Assembly (NCBI GenBank): GCA_944322675.1
Contig: CALUPO010000006.1
Location: forward strand, 1-64,000
Length of the DNA: 64,000 bases
DNA from: Candidatus Gastranaerophilales bacterium
GTDB taxonomy: Bacteria > Cyanobacteriota > Vampirovibrionia > Gastranaerophilales > Gastranaerophilaceae
Reading direction: 5' to 3'
The stretch's first letter is position 1; every line of letters begins with the position of its first letter. Below, piece after piece: positions 37,684 to 47,378 of the stretch. The notes under the pieces are model-generated. The model saw nothing but the letters and a program-made list of their open reading frames with translations, was not told the origin of the DNA and ran no database searches. The position numbers and the translations under genes are program-made.

Positions 37684-39651
37684 TTATTTTTTTAAAATTA
37701 TTTCCCTATTTGCTTGTGCCTCGCTTAATGGTCCTTTTTCGTATAAAATTTTAGCAAAATTTTTAACTTTTTTATAAAGTAATTTATATTTATTATCAAG
37801 ACCTTTTGCTTTCATAACTTTTTGATAAGCATCCATAATATTTAATCCAGTTTTATTTTGAAGACTTTGATGATAACTTTGTTCAAAATTATATGGAATT
37901 TTATATCTAAAGTTATTAACATCATTCAATTCCTGTGCATTAAATTGTTGTGCTTTTCCATAAATATCCATATAAAAAACTTTATTATTTTTAGCCATTT
38001 TAATTTGAGCAAATTTAGCCCGAACAAAATTTGAAGGTTTATCTAAATTTGCATTTTGAGGATTTAAGTGTAATTCTTCAATAAGAGCTTCCTTTTGAAG
38101 CTTAACTCTTTCATTTAAATTTTGATTGAGAGAATCATAAGAATTATTAACAAATTCATTTTTTTGACTTAAACGTTGAAGAGATATATGATCATGATTA
38201 TTTGTCATATAAATATATCCGTCATCATCCACTCCACGCTTTTTTAAATCTAGAGTTGTGGCATAAGAAGGACTAACATAAGCCGTACTTTGCACAAATT
38301 TATGGTTTTTAAATTCACTTCTTAAAAATCCTTTAGGAAAAATTGAAAAATCATCAGGAGAAGCTTCTACCTCAAAAATAAGATCATCCTTATTAAACTT
38401 ATCACCTTTTACCTCTTTTACCTTTTTCTCAATACGATTTAAAAGATTTTCACCCATATCAAGTGTGTAAACACCATTTTTTTTATTCTTATAATTTTGT
38501 TTAACACTTGAAGCTACATCATTTATAGACGGAGAAACATAAGCCCATCCTACATCAAAACGTATTCCATCATACCTTTTAGCAAAAAATTCAACTTTTT
38601 CCATCAATAATTTATTAGCATCACTTTTTTCATCTTTTATTTGAGAATAATTTAAAGCCGGCAATCCCCATCCTATATTAGCAAAAGGAAACTTAGGATC
38701 AGAACTTTTTTCAAATGCTTTTGGATGAGCCCAAACCTCATCATATGAAAAACCTATTAAACAATCACCAAAAAGTTTCAAATTTTTTTCATGTAATTTT
38801 TGACGATTTTCAGATAAATGTTCATCTGCTAAAAATTGTTCAAAATAATATTTATCAATTTCTTTTTCATTTTCTTTTTTAAGCTTTTCAATACGCTCAT
38901 TACGTTTGATTTCATCATAATCAGGATTGTAAAGATTAATATCAATCTTAGCACTTTCATCATTTCCCCATTTATAAGGATTATTATTGGCATACTTTTT
39001 TCTTAAAATTTCGTATAAAGCCTTAGGCTCAAGCCGTTTTTTATTTTGTAATTTATATTCTTCAAATCTTTGAGTTAATAATTTTGGTTTATATGTTATA
39101 AAATTTTCATAAGCTTTATCAAGAGCCTCTATAAAAGGAGTCATTGCTAACTCTTTATTTGAACGATCCTTAGGTAATACATTTGATAAATTTATAAGTT
39201 CGTCTTGTTTTTCTAAATTATTTACATCTACAACTTTTTTTAAATCATTTTTTGATAAAATATTACCATATTTATCACCTGTCAATCTTTCAAGATCAAT
39301 ATTTTGAATTCCAAGTGATAAGGCAGTTGAAGTATAATTACAATAAAATAAACCACTTTTTTTCTTCATTGGTAACATTTCACCTTGAGGCAAAACTTTA
39401 ACGGCATTAATTCCCATATATGTTTTCATTAAATCAAAAAATTCCAAAGCTTTTTTATTACCTAAATTACCGACACCAACATTATCAGATTCATCAATTG
39501 GCAAACAAGTATCCTGAACTATTAAGATATTTATTCCATCATTTCCTATTACTTTTTTTACTTGTTCTTGTACTTTAATAAAATCCTTTCTTTCTTCTGT
39601 AGTTAAAGCACGGCCAAATTTAAGATTATTATTAAATTTATGCACCTTCAT
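37684..39651 (-). CDS. Divergent GH77 (4-alpha-glucanotransferase/amylomaltase)-like protein
   Basis: 655 residues. MalQ-like landmarks in order: EQFLADEHLSENRQKLHEKNLKLFGDCLIGFSYDEVWAHP (271-310), DGIRFDVGWAYVSP with likely nucleophile D366, LIFEVEASP with candidate acid/base E427, and TNNHDHISLQRL (H486-D487). The N-terminus instead starts with FNNNLKFGRALTTEE and a leading ILIVQDTCLPI segment. GH77 enzymes transfer maltooligosaccharides in glycogen or maltose metabolism; the divergence makes substrate uncertain. Confidence 0.68.
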   Translation of the reverse strand: MKVHKFNNNLKFGRALTTEERKDFIKVQEQVKKVIGNDGINILIVQDTCLPIDESDNVGVGNLGNKKALEFFDLMKTYMGINAVKVLPQGEMLPMKKKSGLFYCNYTSTALSLGIQNIDLERLTGDKYGNILSKNDLKKVVDVNNLEKQDELINLSNVLPKDRSNKELAMTPFIEALDKAYENFITYKPKLLTQRFEEYKLQNKKRLEPKALYEILRKKYANNNPYKWGNDESAKIDINLYNPDYDEIKRNERIEKLKKENEKEIDKYYFEQFLADEHLSENRQKLHEKNLKLFGDCLIGFSYDEVWAHPKAFEKSSDPKFPFANIGWGLPALNYSQIKDEKSDANKLLMEKVEFFAKRYDGIRFDVGWAYVSPSINDVASSVKQNYKNKKNGVYTLDMGENLLNRIEKKVKEVKGDKFNKDDLIFEVEASPDDFSIFPKGFLRSEFKNHKFVQSTAYVSPSYATTLDLKKRGVDDDGYIYMTNNHDHISLQRLSQKNEFVNNSYDSLNQNLNERVKLQKEALIEELHLNPQNANLDKPSNFVRAKFAQIKMAKNNKVFYMDIYGKAQQFNAQELNDVNNFRYKIPYNFEQSYHQSLQNKTGLNIMDAYQKVMKAKGLDNKYKLLYKKVKNFAKILYEKGPLSEAQANREIILKK

Positions 39652-39802
39652 ATTAAACTCCTTATATTAATTAAGTTCATGTAATTATAATAACTCTAAA
39701 ATATTTTGTTATTAATAATAAAATCTATTTTTAAAGTTTTTGTTACATTAGCCGATTTATAAATTATTGAGTATAATATATAAGTATTGAGGATAAATAA
39801 AA

Positions 39803-40594
39803 ATGAAAATTTTAATTTCAAACGATGACGGGATAAATGCAACAGGAATAAAATGTTTAAGCGAAGCTTTATCACAATATCATGATGTATATATTATTGC
39901 TCCTGATAGGGAAAGAAGTGCAGCAGGACATTCTTTAACACTTCATACACCATTAAGAGTTGATGAAGTAGAAGCACAATACGGCTCAAAAAGAACATGG
40001 GTAACAACAGGAACTCCAGGAGATTGTGTCAAAATAGGTCTTAGTGCCATTCTGGATGAAAATGAAAAACCTGATATAGTTATTTCAGGCATAAACCACG
40101 GTCCTAACCTTGGAGCGGATATTTTATATTCCGGTACGGTTTCGTGTGCTATGGAAGGAGCAATGCTTGGCTATCCCTCAATTGCAGTTTCATTATCATG
40201 TCTTGTTTGTCATCTTGAACACTTTAAAACAACCGCTGACTTTATTACCAAATTCTTACCTAAAATAAAAGAAGTCAAATTTCCTAAAAAAACTGTTTTA
40301 AACATAAATACACCTGCTTTAAGTAAAGATGATATTGTAGGCGTTGCAATTACTAAATTAGGCACACGAATGTTTACAAATACATACGAAAAAAGGAAAG
40401 ATCCAAGAGGAAAAACATACTATTGGATGGCAGGCGAACTTATAAAACATGATGAAGATGATGGAACTGACATTAATGCATTAAGACAAAACAAAATTTC
40501 AATAACACCATTAACATTTGAGATGACTTTTAATGAAATAATGCCGGATTTAGAAAAAGCTTTTTGTGAAAGTGGCAGTTGCAACTGGTTTTAA
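39803..40594 (+). CDS. surE: 5'-nucleotidase SurE
   Basis: 263 residues. Metal-site motifs ISNDDGINATGI (two Asp near residues 8-9), DRERSAAGHSLTLH, and VISGINHGPNLGADILYSGTV are complete. Dephosphorylates nucleoside monophosphates and polyphosphate-like substrates. GAGGAT lies before the ATG and a TATAAT at 39772-39777. thiS follows 15 bases after the stop. Confidence 0.96.
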   Translation: MKILISNDDGINATGIKCLSEALSQYHDVYIIAPDRERSAAGHSLTLHTPLRVDEVEAQYGSKRTWVTTGTPGDCVKIGLSAILDENEKPDIVISGINHGPNLGADILYSGTVSCAMEGAMLGYPSIAVSLSCLVCHLEHFKTTADFITKFLPKIKEVKFPKKTVLNINTPALSKDDIVGVAITKLGTRMFTNTYEKRKDPRGKTYYWMAGELIKHDEDDGTDINALRQNKISITPLTFEMTFNEIMPDLEKAFCESGSCNWF

Positions 40595-40609
40595 AAAGGA
40601 TTAATTCAT

Positions 40610-40816
40610 ATGAAAATTAAAATAAATGGTAAAACTGAGGTAATAAGTGATAATATAAATAATCTTTCTATGCTTATTGATTTTTTAGAGGATAAAATAC
40701 CAAAATTGTTTGCCATTGAAAAAAATGGTAAGATAATATACAAAGAAAATTATAAAAAAGAAACACTTAAGGAAAATGATGAAATAGAAATTGTTATGTT
40801 TTGTGGAGGAGGTTAA
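40610..40816 (+). CDS. thiS: Sulfur carrier protein ThiS (ThiS/MoaD family)
   Basis: 68 residues, beta-grasp ubiquitin-like protein ending EIVMFCGGG; the C-terminal glycine is thiocarboxylated for thiazole synthesis. AAGGA upstream of the ATG. No thiG, thiF or thiH nearby, so its partner pathway is inferred from the family. Shares TTAA with the convergent regulator's stop. Confidence 0.88.
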   Translation: MKIKINGKTEVISDNINNLSMLIDFLEDKIPKLFAIEKNGKIIYKENYKKETLKENDEIEIVMFCGGG

Positions 40817-41529
40817 TCTTTTTGAGTTAGTCCATATGGCATAAGCTTATAACCACCACCATAAACTGTTTGAATGTATTTTTTACCATTTGATATTTTA
40901 TCTAACTTTGAACGTAAATGACGAATATGTACTCTTATTGTTTCAACATCATCATCTTCCTGATATCCCCATATTTCCTTAAGAAGCTTTGATGATGAAA
41001 CCATACATCCATGGTTTTGAACAAGGACGTTTAATATATCAAATTCAATAGGAGTTAATTTTATTTTTTTATCTAAAATTTTCACTTCATAAGACTCACT
41101 TAGTAACGTAATATCACCAATTGTAGATATTTCCTTAATTACAACAGAAACAGGAATAGAATTTGTTCTTTTTAAAAGTGCTTTCACTCTTACAAGCAAC
41201 TCATCCATCTCAAAAGGTTTTACTAAATAGTCATCAACTCCTATATTAAAACCTTTAACTTTATTTTCTAAAAATCCTAAAGCTGTCAACATAAGAATAG
41301 GAATATTTTCAAGATTCTTATTTTCACGTATTCTTTTAGCAACAGTATAACCATCAATATTTGGCATCATAACATCAAGTATTATTAAATCAGGAATTTC
41401 TTGTTTACATAAAGCAAAACCAATCGTACCATCATATGCTTGAATTACATCAAAACCAGACAATTCAAGATTAACTTTTATTAACTCATTTATTGATTTA
41501 TCATCATCTATTATTAAGATTTTATTCAT
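40813..41529 (-). CDS. OmpR/PhoB-family response regulator (orphan)
   Basis: 238 residues. Receiver domain with acidic pocket DDD (8-10), phosphoacceptor D52 in LDVMMPNIDG and K104 in DDYLVKPFE. Winged-helix DNA-binding C-terminus with IKLTPIEFDILNVLVQN, TIRVHIRHLRSKLD and VYGGGYKLMP. No histidine kinase gene is adjacent. Last gene of the translation-factor operon, so its level may follow growth (inference). It resembles cyanobacterial RpaA/RpaB-type regulators only at family level. Confidence 0.93.
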   Translation of the reverse strand: MNKILIIDDDKSINELIKVNLELSGFDVIQAYDGTIGFALCKQEIPDLIILDVMMPNIDGYTVAKRIRENKNLENIPILMLTALGFLENKVKGFNIGVDDYLVKPFEMDELLVRVKALLKRTNSIPVSVVIKEISTIGDITLLSESYEVKILDKKIKLTPIEFDILNVLVQNHGCMVSSSKLLKEIWGYQEDDDVETIRVHIRHLRSKLDKISNGKKYIQTVYGGGYKLMPYGLTQKD

Positions 41530-41562
41530 AATTTTATTACACTTTTAAGATATTTTTAATTA

Positions 41563-41838
41563 TCAAGGACAAATACTTTCCCAATCTATATCATCATCAG
41601 CTTCGCAACCAGGTTCAACAATTTCATCACCATCTTCAAGCATAATTTGCAACATAAGTTTTAATTGTTTTTTATAATTTTTATGTGCTATTTCACTTGT
41701 TTTAGCACAAAAACAAAAACTTGGCAATTCTTTTATCTCAATATAATGATAAACTTCACCAACAAAATCCAAATCCGTTCCTTCAATTAAAGTCCAATTA
41801 AGATTCAAATAATAATCAATATCTTTCACAACATCCAC
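41563..41838 (-). CDS. HicB-like small protein without a HicA partner
   Basis: 91 residues. YHYIEIKELPSFCFCAKTSE, then IAHKNYKKQLKLMLQIMLEDGDEIVEPG, follows the HicB pattern (partial RNase H-like fold). There is no C-terminal DNA-binding domain and no hicA toxin gene on either side. It ends in an acidic tail (EADDDIDWESICP). Probably a domesticated HicB-like regulator rather than an antitoxin. Confidence 0.6.
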   Translation of the reverse strand: MDVVKDIDYYLNLNWTLIEGTDLDFVGEVYHYIEIKELPSFCFCAKTSEIAHKNYKKQLKLMLQIMLEDGDEIVEPGCEADDDIDWESICP

Positions 41839-41852
41839 TTTATTAAATTACC

Positions 41853-42470
41853 TCATTCACTATATAATGACTCACGAGTTAAAGGTTGTTTAATTATTAC
41901 ACCTTCTCCGCCAATCACATCAGCTTGTTTACCATTTAAATACAAGTAAATATCTTTATTTATTTTAGTTTGTTCAACTGTTTTTATTAATTGTTTTAAT
42001 CTATTATAAACGCTATCAGTCCCACCACCATACTGAAAAGCATCATTTAAATTTATTATAATATATTCATCAGTTTCTTTTATACCAAGTAATTTAGTAC
42101 CATTTGGAATTTCACTATAAAAGCCATTTTTTTTACTTTCTTCATCAGGTCCTTCTAAAAGTGCTTCTATCGAAGCTTTTAAAGTATCTTCATTTTTATT
42201 TACTTTTGTTTCAATAGCTAAAAAACTTATTTTTCCACCTTGTGATTCCTTTAAAAAATATGTATAAATCTTTTTTAAATCTGAAGTATTTTCTTTATTA
42301 TCTTTATTAATATTACCATTATTCCCTATATTTTCAGGTATATCTTTATCAAGCCCTTTTTTTACATTGTCAATTTTATCGTTTAAAAAATTATCCACTA
42401 AATTACTTTTAAAATAAAAGAAACCTAAAATAATTAGTAATACAACAAAAATCTTAGAAAATAAATTCAT
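41853..42470 (-). CDS. GerMN-domain membrane or exported protein
   Basis: 205 residues. One hydrophobic N-terminal segment (about 5-22) anchors or exports it. The GerMN domain (about 75-200) shows IEALLEGPDEESKKNGFYSEIPNGTKLLGIK and NLNDAFQYGGGTDSV. GerMN occurs in GerM and in LpqB-like envelope proteins. Part of the infB operon, upstream of the HicB-like gene. Confidence 0.85.
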   Translation of the reverse strand: MNLFSKIFVVLLIILGFFYFKSNLVDNFLNDKIDNVKKGLDKDIPENIGNNGNINKDNKENTSDLKKIYTYFLKESQGGKISFLAIETKVNKNEDTLKASIEALLEGPDEESKKNGFYSEIPNGTKLLGIKETDEYIIINLNDAFQYGGGTDSVYNRLKQLIKTVEQTKINKDIYLYLNGKQADVIGGEGVIIKQPLTRESLYSE

Positions 42471-42491
42471 AAATCACATTCTCCATAAAAA

Positions 42492-43349
42492 TTAAACACT
42501 TTTAGGAACAATAAACACTCCATCAAAAACAATTTCATTATTTATTATATTAACATTTTGAACTGCATTTATTCCTTTATTATTTTTATCCAAAGATAAG
42601 TCAATATTAAAAGGATTAAATATATTTAATATTGATAAAATATTATCAGATGAAAAACTTAAAGAATTACTAATATTAAAATCAGCAACTGCAATTTTGC
42701 CGTCAACAACTTTAAGCCCAAAATCGGAATTAATAGTTTTTGTACCTATAAATGGTAATAGAACTTTAAAATCCATATAAATTCTATTTCCTGCCAATGT
42801 AAACTGTGGTTCATACACTTTTAAAGAAAGTATATTAGAAAAAGATTGATTAAATTTGTTTATTTTTTCACGATATTGAGGTCTTAATATAATTTTATTT
42901 AAATCATTTTGAGTTATTTTTGCTTCATATTTTAATACAAAATTTTCAGGAAATGTAAAATCATAAGAATTAAACTTAACTTGATTATAATCACATAAAG
43001 TATAAGCTTTTAAATTTGAAACATAAAATCCTTCATATTTAACACTATCCGATGTCATACTCAAATTTTTAAACTTTCCTTCAATTAAGTTTTTACCTCC
43101 AAAAGCTTTTATATCAACATCAAAATCAGAATTTGTTTCTTTTTTCAATGCAAATTTAATACGTTTTTCTGCAATATTAGTAAGAATTAAATTTGTACCT
43201 GTTATTTTACTAATTGTTGATGCAAAAACACCCCCAACAGGATAAGGCTCTGCCGGACAAAAACTTGCTACATCTTCAATAGCATAAGTTACATTTTGAA
43301 ACAAAACAAAAGCTAATAAAATAGCCCCTAAATTACATATTTTTTTCAT
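42492..43349 (-). CDS. Exported LmeA/DUF2993-family protein
   Basis: 285 residues with a signal peptide (about 1-23, ending TYA). The DUF2993 fold is suggested by FASTISKITGTNLILTNIAEKRIKFALKKETNSDFDVDIKAFGGKNLIEGKF and LDSN-like repeats. Actinobacterial LmeA is a mannosyltransferase-complex-associated periplasmic protein, and cyanobacteria carry several DUF2993 proteins of unknown role. ATGA overlap with the truB stop shows translational coupling. Confidence 0.75.
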   Translation of the reverse strand: MKKICNLGAILLAFVLFQNVTYAIEDVASFCPAEPYPVGGVFASTISKITGTNLILTNIAEKRIKFALKKETNSDFDVDIKAFGGKNLIEGKFKNLSMTSDSVKYEGFYVSNLKAYTLCDYNQVKFNSYDFTFPENFVLKYEAKITQNDLNKIILRPQYREKINKFNQSFSNILSLKVYEPQFTLAGNRIYMDFKVLLPFIGTKTINSDFGLKVVDGKIAVADFNISNSLSFSSDNILSILNIFNPFNIDLSLDKNNKGINAVQNVNIINNEIVFDGVFIVPKSV

Positions 43350-44212
43350 ATCAACACCTTCTCAAGTTTTATTCTACTATTAACCATTCTTCCTATTGCC
43401 TGTAATTTTTCATCATAAGTCAACATTAAGATATCATTATTGCATTTTAAATTAAAATTTTCAATACTTTGTCCAAATTTAATTTTTTCTACTTCATCAT
43501 TTGTTAAATTAAAACACCTAAACGGCAAAATTTCAATTGGATTTACTAAATTATTTCTTAAAATTTCAATATTCTCAAAATCAGAAATTGAATCTTCAAT
43601 AATAAATCCGTTTGACAATGTTCTAATTAAACCGGTCATTATAGCACCACAGCCTAATATATTTCCCATATCATTAATAACTGAACGCACATAAACACCT
43701 TTATTGCAAGTTATAACAAATTCTCCTTTTTTTAAAAATTTATTATAACTTAAAAGTTTTATATCATTAATATAAATTACTTTTTGAGGTAAATTATCAA
43801 TTTTTACCCCCCTGCGTGCAAGTTTATATAATTTTTGTCCATCTATTTTAACAGCTGAAAATGGAGGAACTTTTTGACTTGTTTCACCTATAAAGCTTGA
43901 TAAAATAGAAAAAAGAAGTTTTTCATCAACTTTAGAATAGTCAAAATCCTTAACTTCAATAACATTTCCTTCAATATCATAAGTATCAGATTTTTTCCCA
44001 AGTTCAAATGATGCAACATATTTTTTATTAAAAGGTAAATATTCAATTAATCTTGTTGCTTTACCAATAGCAATAGGAAGAACACCTGACGCCAAAGGAT
44101 CCAACGTTCCACAATGACCTATTTGCTTAATGTTTAAAACTTTTCTTAAAATATAAACAACTTTTGAGGAAGTAATTCCACACGGTTTATTTATATTCAA
44201 AAATCCAAACAT
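43346..44212 (-). CDS. truB: tRNA pseudouridine-55 synthase
   Basis: 288 residues. Catalytic motif GHCGTLDPLASGVLPIAIGKATRL (the Asp of TLDP), KVPPFSAVKIDGQKLYKLARRG and CNKGVYVRSVINDMG. It makes pseudouridine 55 in the T-loop of tRNA. Three bases after rbfA, in the usual infB-rbfA-truB order. Confidence 0.97.
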   Translation of the reverse strand: MFGFLNINKPCGITSSKVVYILRKVLNIKQIGHCGTLDPLASGVLPIAIGKATRLIEYLPFNKKYVASFELGKKSDTYDIEGNVIEVKDFDYSKVDEKLLFSILSSFIGETSQKVPPFSAVKIDGQKLYKLARRGVKIDNLPQKVIYINDIKLLSYNKFLKKGEFVITCNKGVYVRSVINDMGNILGCGAIMTGLIRTLSNGFIIEDSISDFENIEILRNNLVNPIEILPFRCFNLTNDEVEKIKFGQSIENFNLKCNNDILMLTYDEKLQAIGRMVNSRIKLEKVLI

Positions 44213-44215
44213 AAA

Positions 44216-44569
44216 CTATATCTCTTCCTTCGATATTTTATCAATTATTTCAAGAACTTTCATACCTCTTTCAAGGGAATCATCCAGATAAAATTTTAAA
44301 TCAGGTGTAACCCTTAAACGAATACGCTTACCAATATTATAACGAATTTGTGATTTATGAGAATTTAAAGCATCAAATATTTTTTGTTTATTTGTCTCAT
44401 CCTGAGTTAAAATTGAAAAATACACTTTTGCAAATGAATTATCATGTGCCATAACAACATCTGTTACAGAAACCAAACTGGATATTCTGCTATCCTGAAT
44501 TTCAGTTAATAATATACTAGAAATCTCACGCATCATAGCTTTTCTTACTTTTTCATTACGTAAAGTCAT
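44216..44569 (-). CDS. rbfA: Ribosome-binding factor A
   Basis: 117 residues, KH-fold 30S assembly factor needed for 16S 5'-end maturation. RNEKVRKAMMREISSILLTEIQDSRIS and YFSILTQDE are family-typical; ends with DDSLERGMKVLEII. Confidence 0.96.
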   Translation of the reverse strand: MTLRNEKVRKAMMREISSILLTEIQDSRISSLVSVTDVVMAHDNSFAKVYFSILTQDETNKQKIFDALNSHKSQIRYNIGKRIRLRVTPDLKFYLDDSLERGMKVLEIIDKISKEEI

Positions 44570-44591
44570 TTATTTAAACCTCAAAATTTGT

Positions 44592-47324
44592 TTATACTAA
44601 AATTTTTCGTTCAATTTCTTCAAATTTTGTAACCTGGATTATATCACCTTCCTCAATATCATTAAATTTAGCAAAAGATACACCACATTCAAAACCACTT
44701 GCAACTTCTTTTACATCATCCTTAAACCTTTTAAGCATATCAATTTGACCATTATAAACTTCTTTACCATTACGTATCAAAGAGGCATTACATCCTCTCA
44801 CAATTTTTCCTTCCAAAACATAACATCCGGCAATTTTATTTGTTTTACCAATTGTAAATATTTGACGTATTTCAGCCTTACCTAGTTCCACTTCTTTAAT
44901 TTCAGGTTTTAAAAGTTCAAGCATTGTTTTTTCAACATCTTCTAAAACTTGATAAATTATATTGTAAATTTTTATTTGGACTCCATTTCTTTCAGCCATA
45001 GCCTGGACATTTGCATCTTCTTTAACAGTAAAGCCAAGTATAATAGCATTTGAAGCAGATGCAAGCATAACATCAGCTTCTGAAATATCCCCTACACCTA
45101 CATGAACAAGTTTTGTTATTATTTCTTTTGACTCAAGATGACCTATTGCTTGTGACACAGCTTCTGCACTACCGTGGGTATTTGCTTTTATTATTAAATT
45201 TAAAGTTTGAATCTCATCATCCTGACCTATAATATCATTCTTTACATAATTAGGAGTCATCGACTCAAGACGCAAATTACGCTCATTTTGTTTTCTTTTT
45301 TCAATAATACTTTTCATTTCTTTATCAGATCTTACAACTTCAAATGTGTCACCTGCTTGAGGAACCTCATTTAATCCAAGTATTTCAACAGGCGTAGAAG
45401 GACCTGCTTTTTTAACCTTTTCACCAGAATCTAAAAGTAAAGCACGAACCTTACCGCCTACACTACCTACAACAACACTATCCCCAACTTTTAACGTTCC
45501 ATTTTGAATCAACAATGTTGCCAAAGGCCCTTTACCTTTATCCAAATTTGCCTCAATGACAACACCTGTTGCATAATCATCAGGATTTGCTTTCAAATCT
45601 AAAATCTCAGCTGTAAGTAATATATATTCCAACAACTCATCCAATCCCATACCTGTTAAAGCACTAAGTTTAACACATATAGTATCTCCGCCCCATTGTT
45701 CCGGAACAAGTCCATGTTCTGTTAATTGCTGCATAATCTTATCAGGATTAGCATCCGCTTTATCCATTTTATTAATGGCCACAATTATTGGCACATTTGC
45801 AGCTTTAGCATGATTTATAGCTTCAATTGTTTGAGGCATTATACCATCATCAGCGGCCACAACTAAAATTGCTATATCCGTGGCCTGTGCTCCTCTTGCA
45901 CGCATTTCTGTAAATGCTTCATGACCGGGGGTATCCACAAATACTATTTTTTTATCATTTAAAAATACAGTATATGCACCTATTGATTGAGTTATACCAC
46001 CAACCTCATCTGAAACTATCTTATGCTTCGAAGCACGAATTGCATCTAATAACGTTGTTTTACCATGATCTACATGCCCCATTATACTTACAACAGGTGC
46101 TCGACGTTTTAATAATCTTTCATCTGTATTTTTAATCTTATTTAGTTTTTCTTCCTTTTTAAGTTCTTCTTGGATATAAGCATCTAAGTCTTCTTCAAGC
46201 ACTTCTATTCCAAAACTTTCAGCAACTTTTTTCGCCATTTTGGCATCAATAACTTGATTCACAGTTGCCAAAACACCATTCATCATTAAAAAACGTACTA
46301 TCTCAGCTGGTGTTTTATGTATTTTTTTAGATAAATCCCCAACTGAAATACTTGAATCAATAACAACCTGCTTTACTTCTAATATATTTTCTTCATCCTC
46401 GCGAACTTTCTTCTTGTGCTTTTGAGTCATAGCTTTTTCAAGACTAATCATCTCTTGCATTTCTTCTTTTGATTTCTTTTTATCCTTAAGATTTATTTTT
46501 GAGGATTTTTTATAATTATTTTTACCTTCATATATCTCCTGTGAAATTATATGACGTGCTATAGGTTTTTTTATAACAGTATCTTTTTTTTCATTTTGCT
46601 CAGTTTTAACATTTGATACATCTAATGTAACATTTTTTGCCTTTTTAACTTTTATTTTTTCATCAAATTCCGCTTTGATATTGCGAGGTTTTATATAATT
46701 TTTAGTATCTTTTTTATTTGTAATTACCTTTTTTGATTCGTTAACATCATTTAATACTTTTTCACTAGATTCTTGCTTAATATTAGTTTCTTTAACTTGT
46801 TCATCATGACTTTGGACAACTTTATTAGATGAAATATTAACTTCATCATTACCATGCGAAGAAACTAAATCCTTTTGAGAATTTAAAGATTTTGAAGAAT
46901 TTTCAACAGATGAAACTTTTTTACCCTTAACAACAGGTCTTTTTATCCCTTCACGCACAAGCAAAAGCTCACGAATGTCAGGTTTTTCTTTTCTTTCTTT
47001 TTTTTCTTCAATTTTAATTTCTTCTTTTTTTTGAGAAGATAAAGTCTTTTCTTTTTCCTCTACTTCTTTATCGCTTTTATTTTCTTTATTTTCTTCATCA
47101 TTTTTTTTAACTTTTTTTACAACAAATGCTTTAGGACGACTTGATTTTTTATCACTATCATTATTAGCATTAAACAATTCCTTAAGCCTTGCTATTTGAA
47201 ACGAAGTCAAAGTACTTGAATGCGATTTTACTTTTATATCAATTTTCTCAAGTTTCTCTATTAATTCTTTTGTTGTTATATTAAACTCTTTAGCTACATC
47301 ATATACTCTTTTGTCAGGTGACAT
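44592..47324 (-). CDS. infB: Translation initiation factor IF-2
   Basis: 910 residues. An N-terminal IF2_N domain (RVYDVAKEFNITTKELIEKL), a long Lys/Glu-rich linker, a second IF2_N, then G1 GHVDHGKT (about residue 415), DTPGHEAFTEMRARG, and NKMD. Domains II-IV are complete. It brings fMet-tRNA to the 30S subunit. GGAG upstream. Confidence 0.98.
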   Translation of the reverse strand: MSPDKRVYDVAKEFNITTKELIEKLEKIDIKVKSHSSTLTSFQIARLKELFNANNDSDKKSSRPKAFVVKKVKKNDEENKENKSDKEVEEKEKTLSSQKKEEIKIEEKKERKEKPDIRELLLVREGIKRPVVKGKKVSSVENSSKSLNSQKDLVSSHGNDEVNISSNKVVQSHDEQVKETNIKQESSEKVLNDVNESKKVITNKKDTKNYIKPRNIKAEFDEKIKVKKAKNVTLDVSNVKTEQNEKKDTVIKKPIARHIISQEIYEGKNNYKKSSKINLKDKKKSKEEMQEMISLEKAMTQKHKKKVREDEENILEVKQVVIDSSISVGDLSKKIHKTPAEIVRFLMMNGVLATVNQVIDAKMAKKVAESFGIEVLEEDLDAYIQEELKKEEKLNKIKNTDERLLKRRAPVVSIMGHVDHGKTTLLDAIRASKHKIVSDEVGGITQSIGAYTVFLNDKKIVFVDTPGHEAFTEMRARGAQATDIAILVVAADDGIMPQTIEAINHAKAANVPIIVAINKMDKADANPDKIMQQLTEHGLVPEQWGGDTICVKLSALTGMGLDELLEYILLTAEILDLKANPDDYATGVVIEANLDKGKGPLATLLIQNGTLKVGDSVVVGSVGGKVRALLLDSGEKVKKAGPSTPVEILGLNEVPQAGDTFEVVRSDKEMKSIIEKRKQNERNLRLESMTPNYVKNDIIGQDDEIQTLNLIIKANTHGSAEAVSQAIGHLESKEIITKLVHVGVGDISEADVMLASASNAIILGFTVKEDANVQAMAERNGVQIKIYNIIYQVLEDVEKTMLELLKPEIKEVELGKAEIRQIFTIGKTNKIAGCYVLEGKIVRGCNASLIRNGKEVYNGQIDMLKRFKDDVKEVASGFECGVSFAKFNDIEEGDIIQVTKFEEIERKILV

Positions 47325-47378
47325 CTATTATTATTTCTCCAAATTATTTTTCTATATTAATATTATTAGCACAATTCC

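Noticed and set aside
19933-39747. Identical 12-mer GTTTTTGTTACA at 19933-19944 and 39736-39747
   Set aside because: Distances to the -10 boxes differ (about 53 and 24 bases), so no shared promoter geometry; a T-rich 12-mer can recur by chance.
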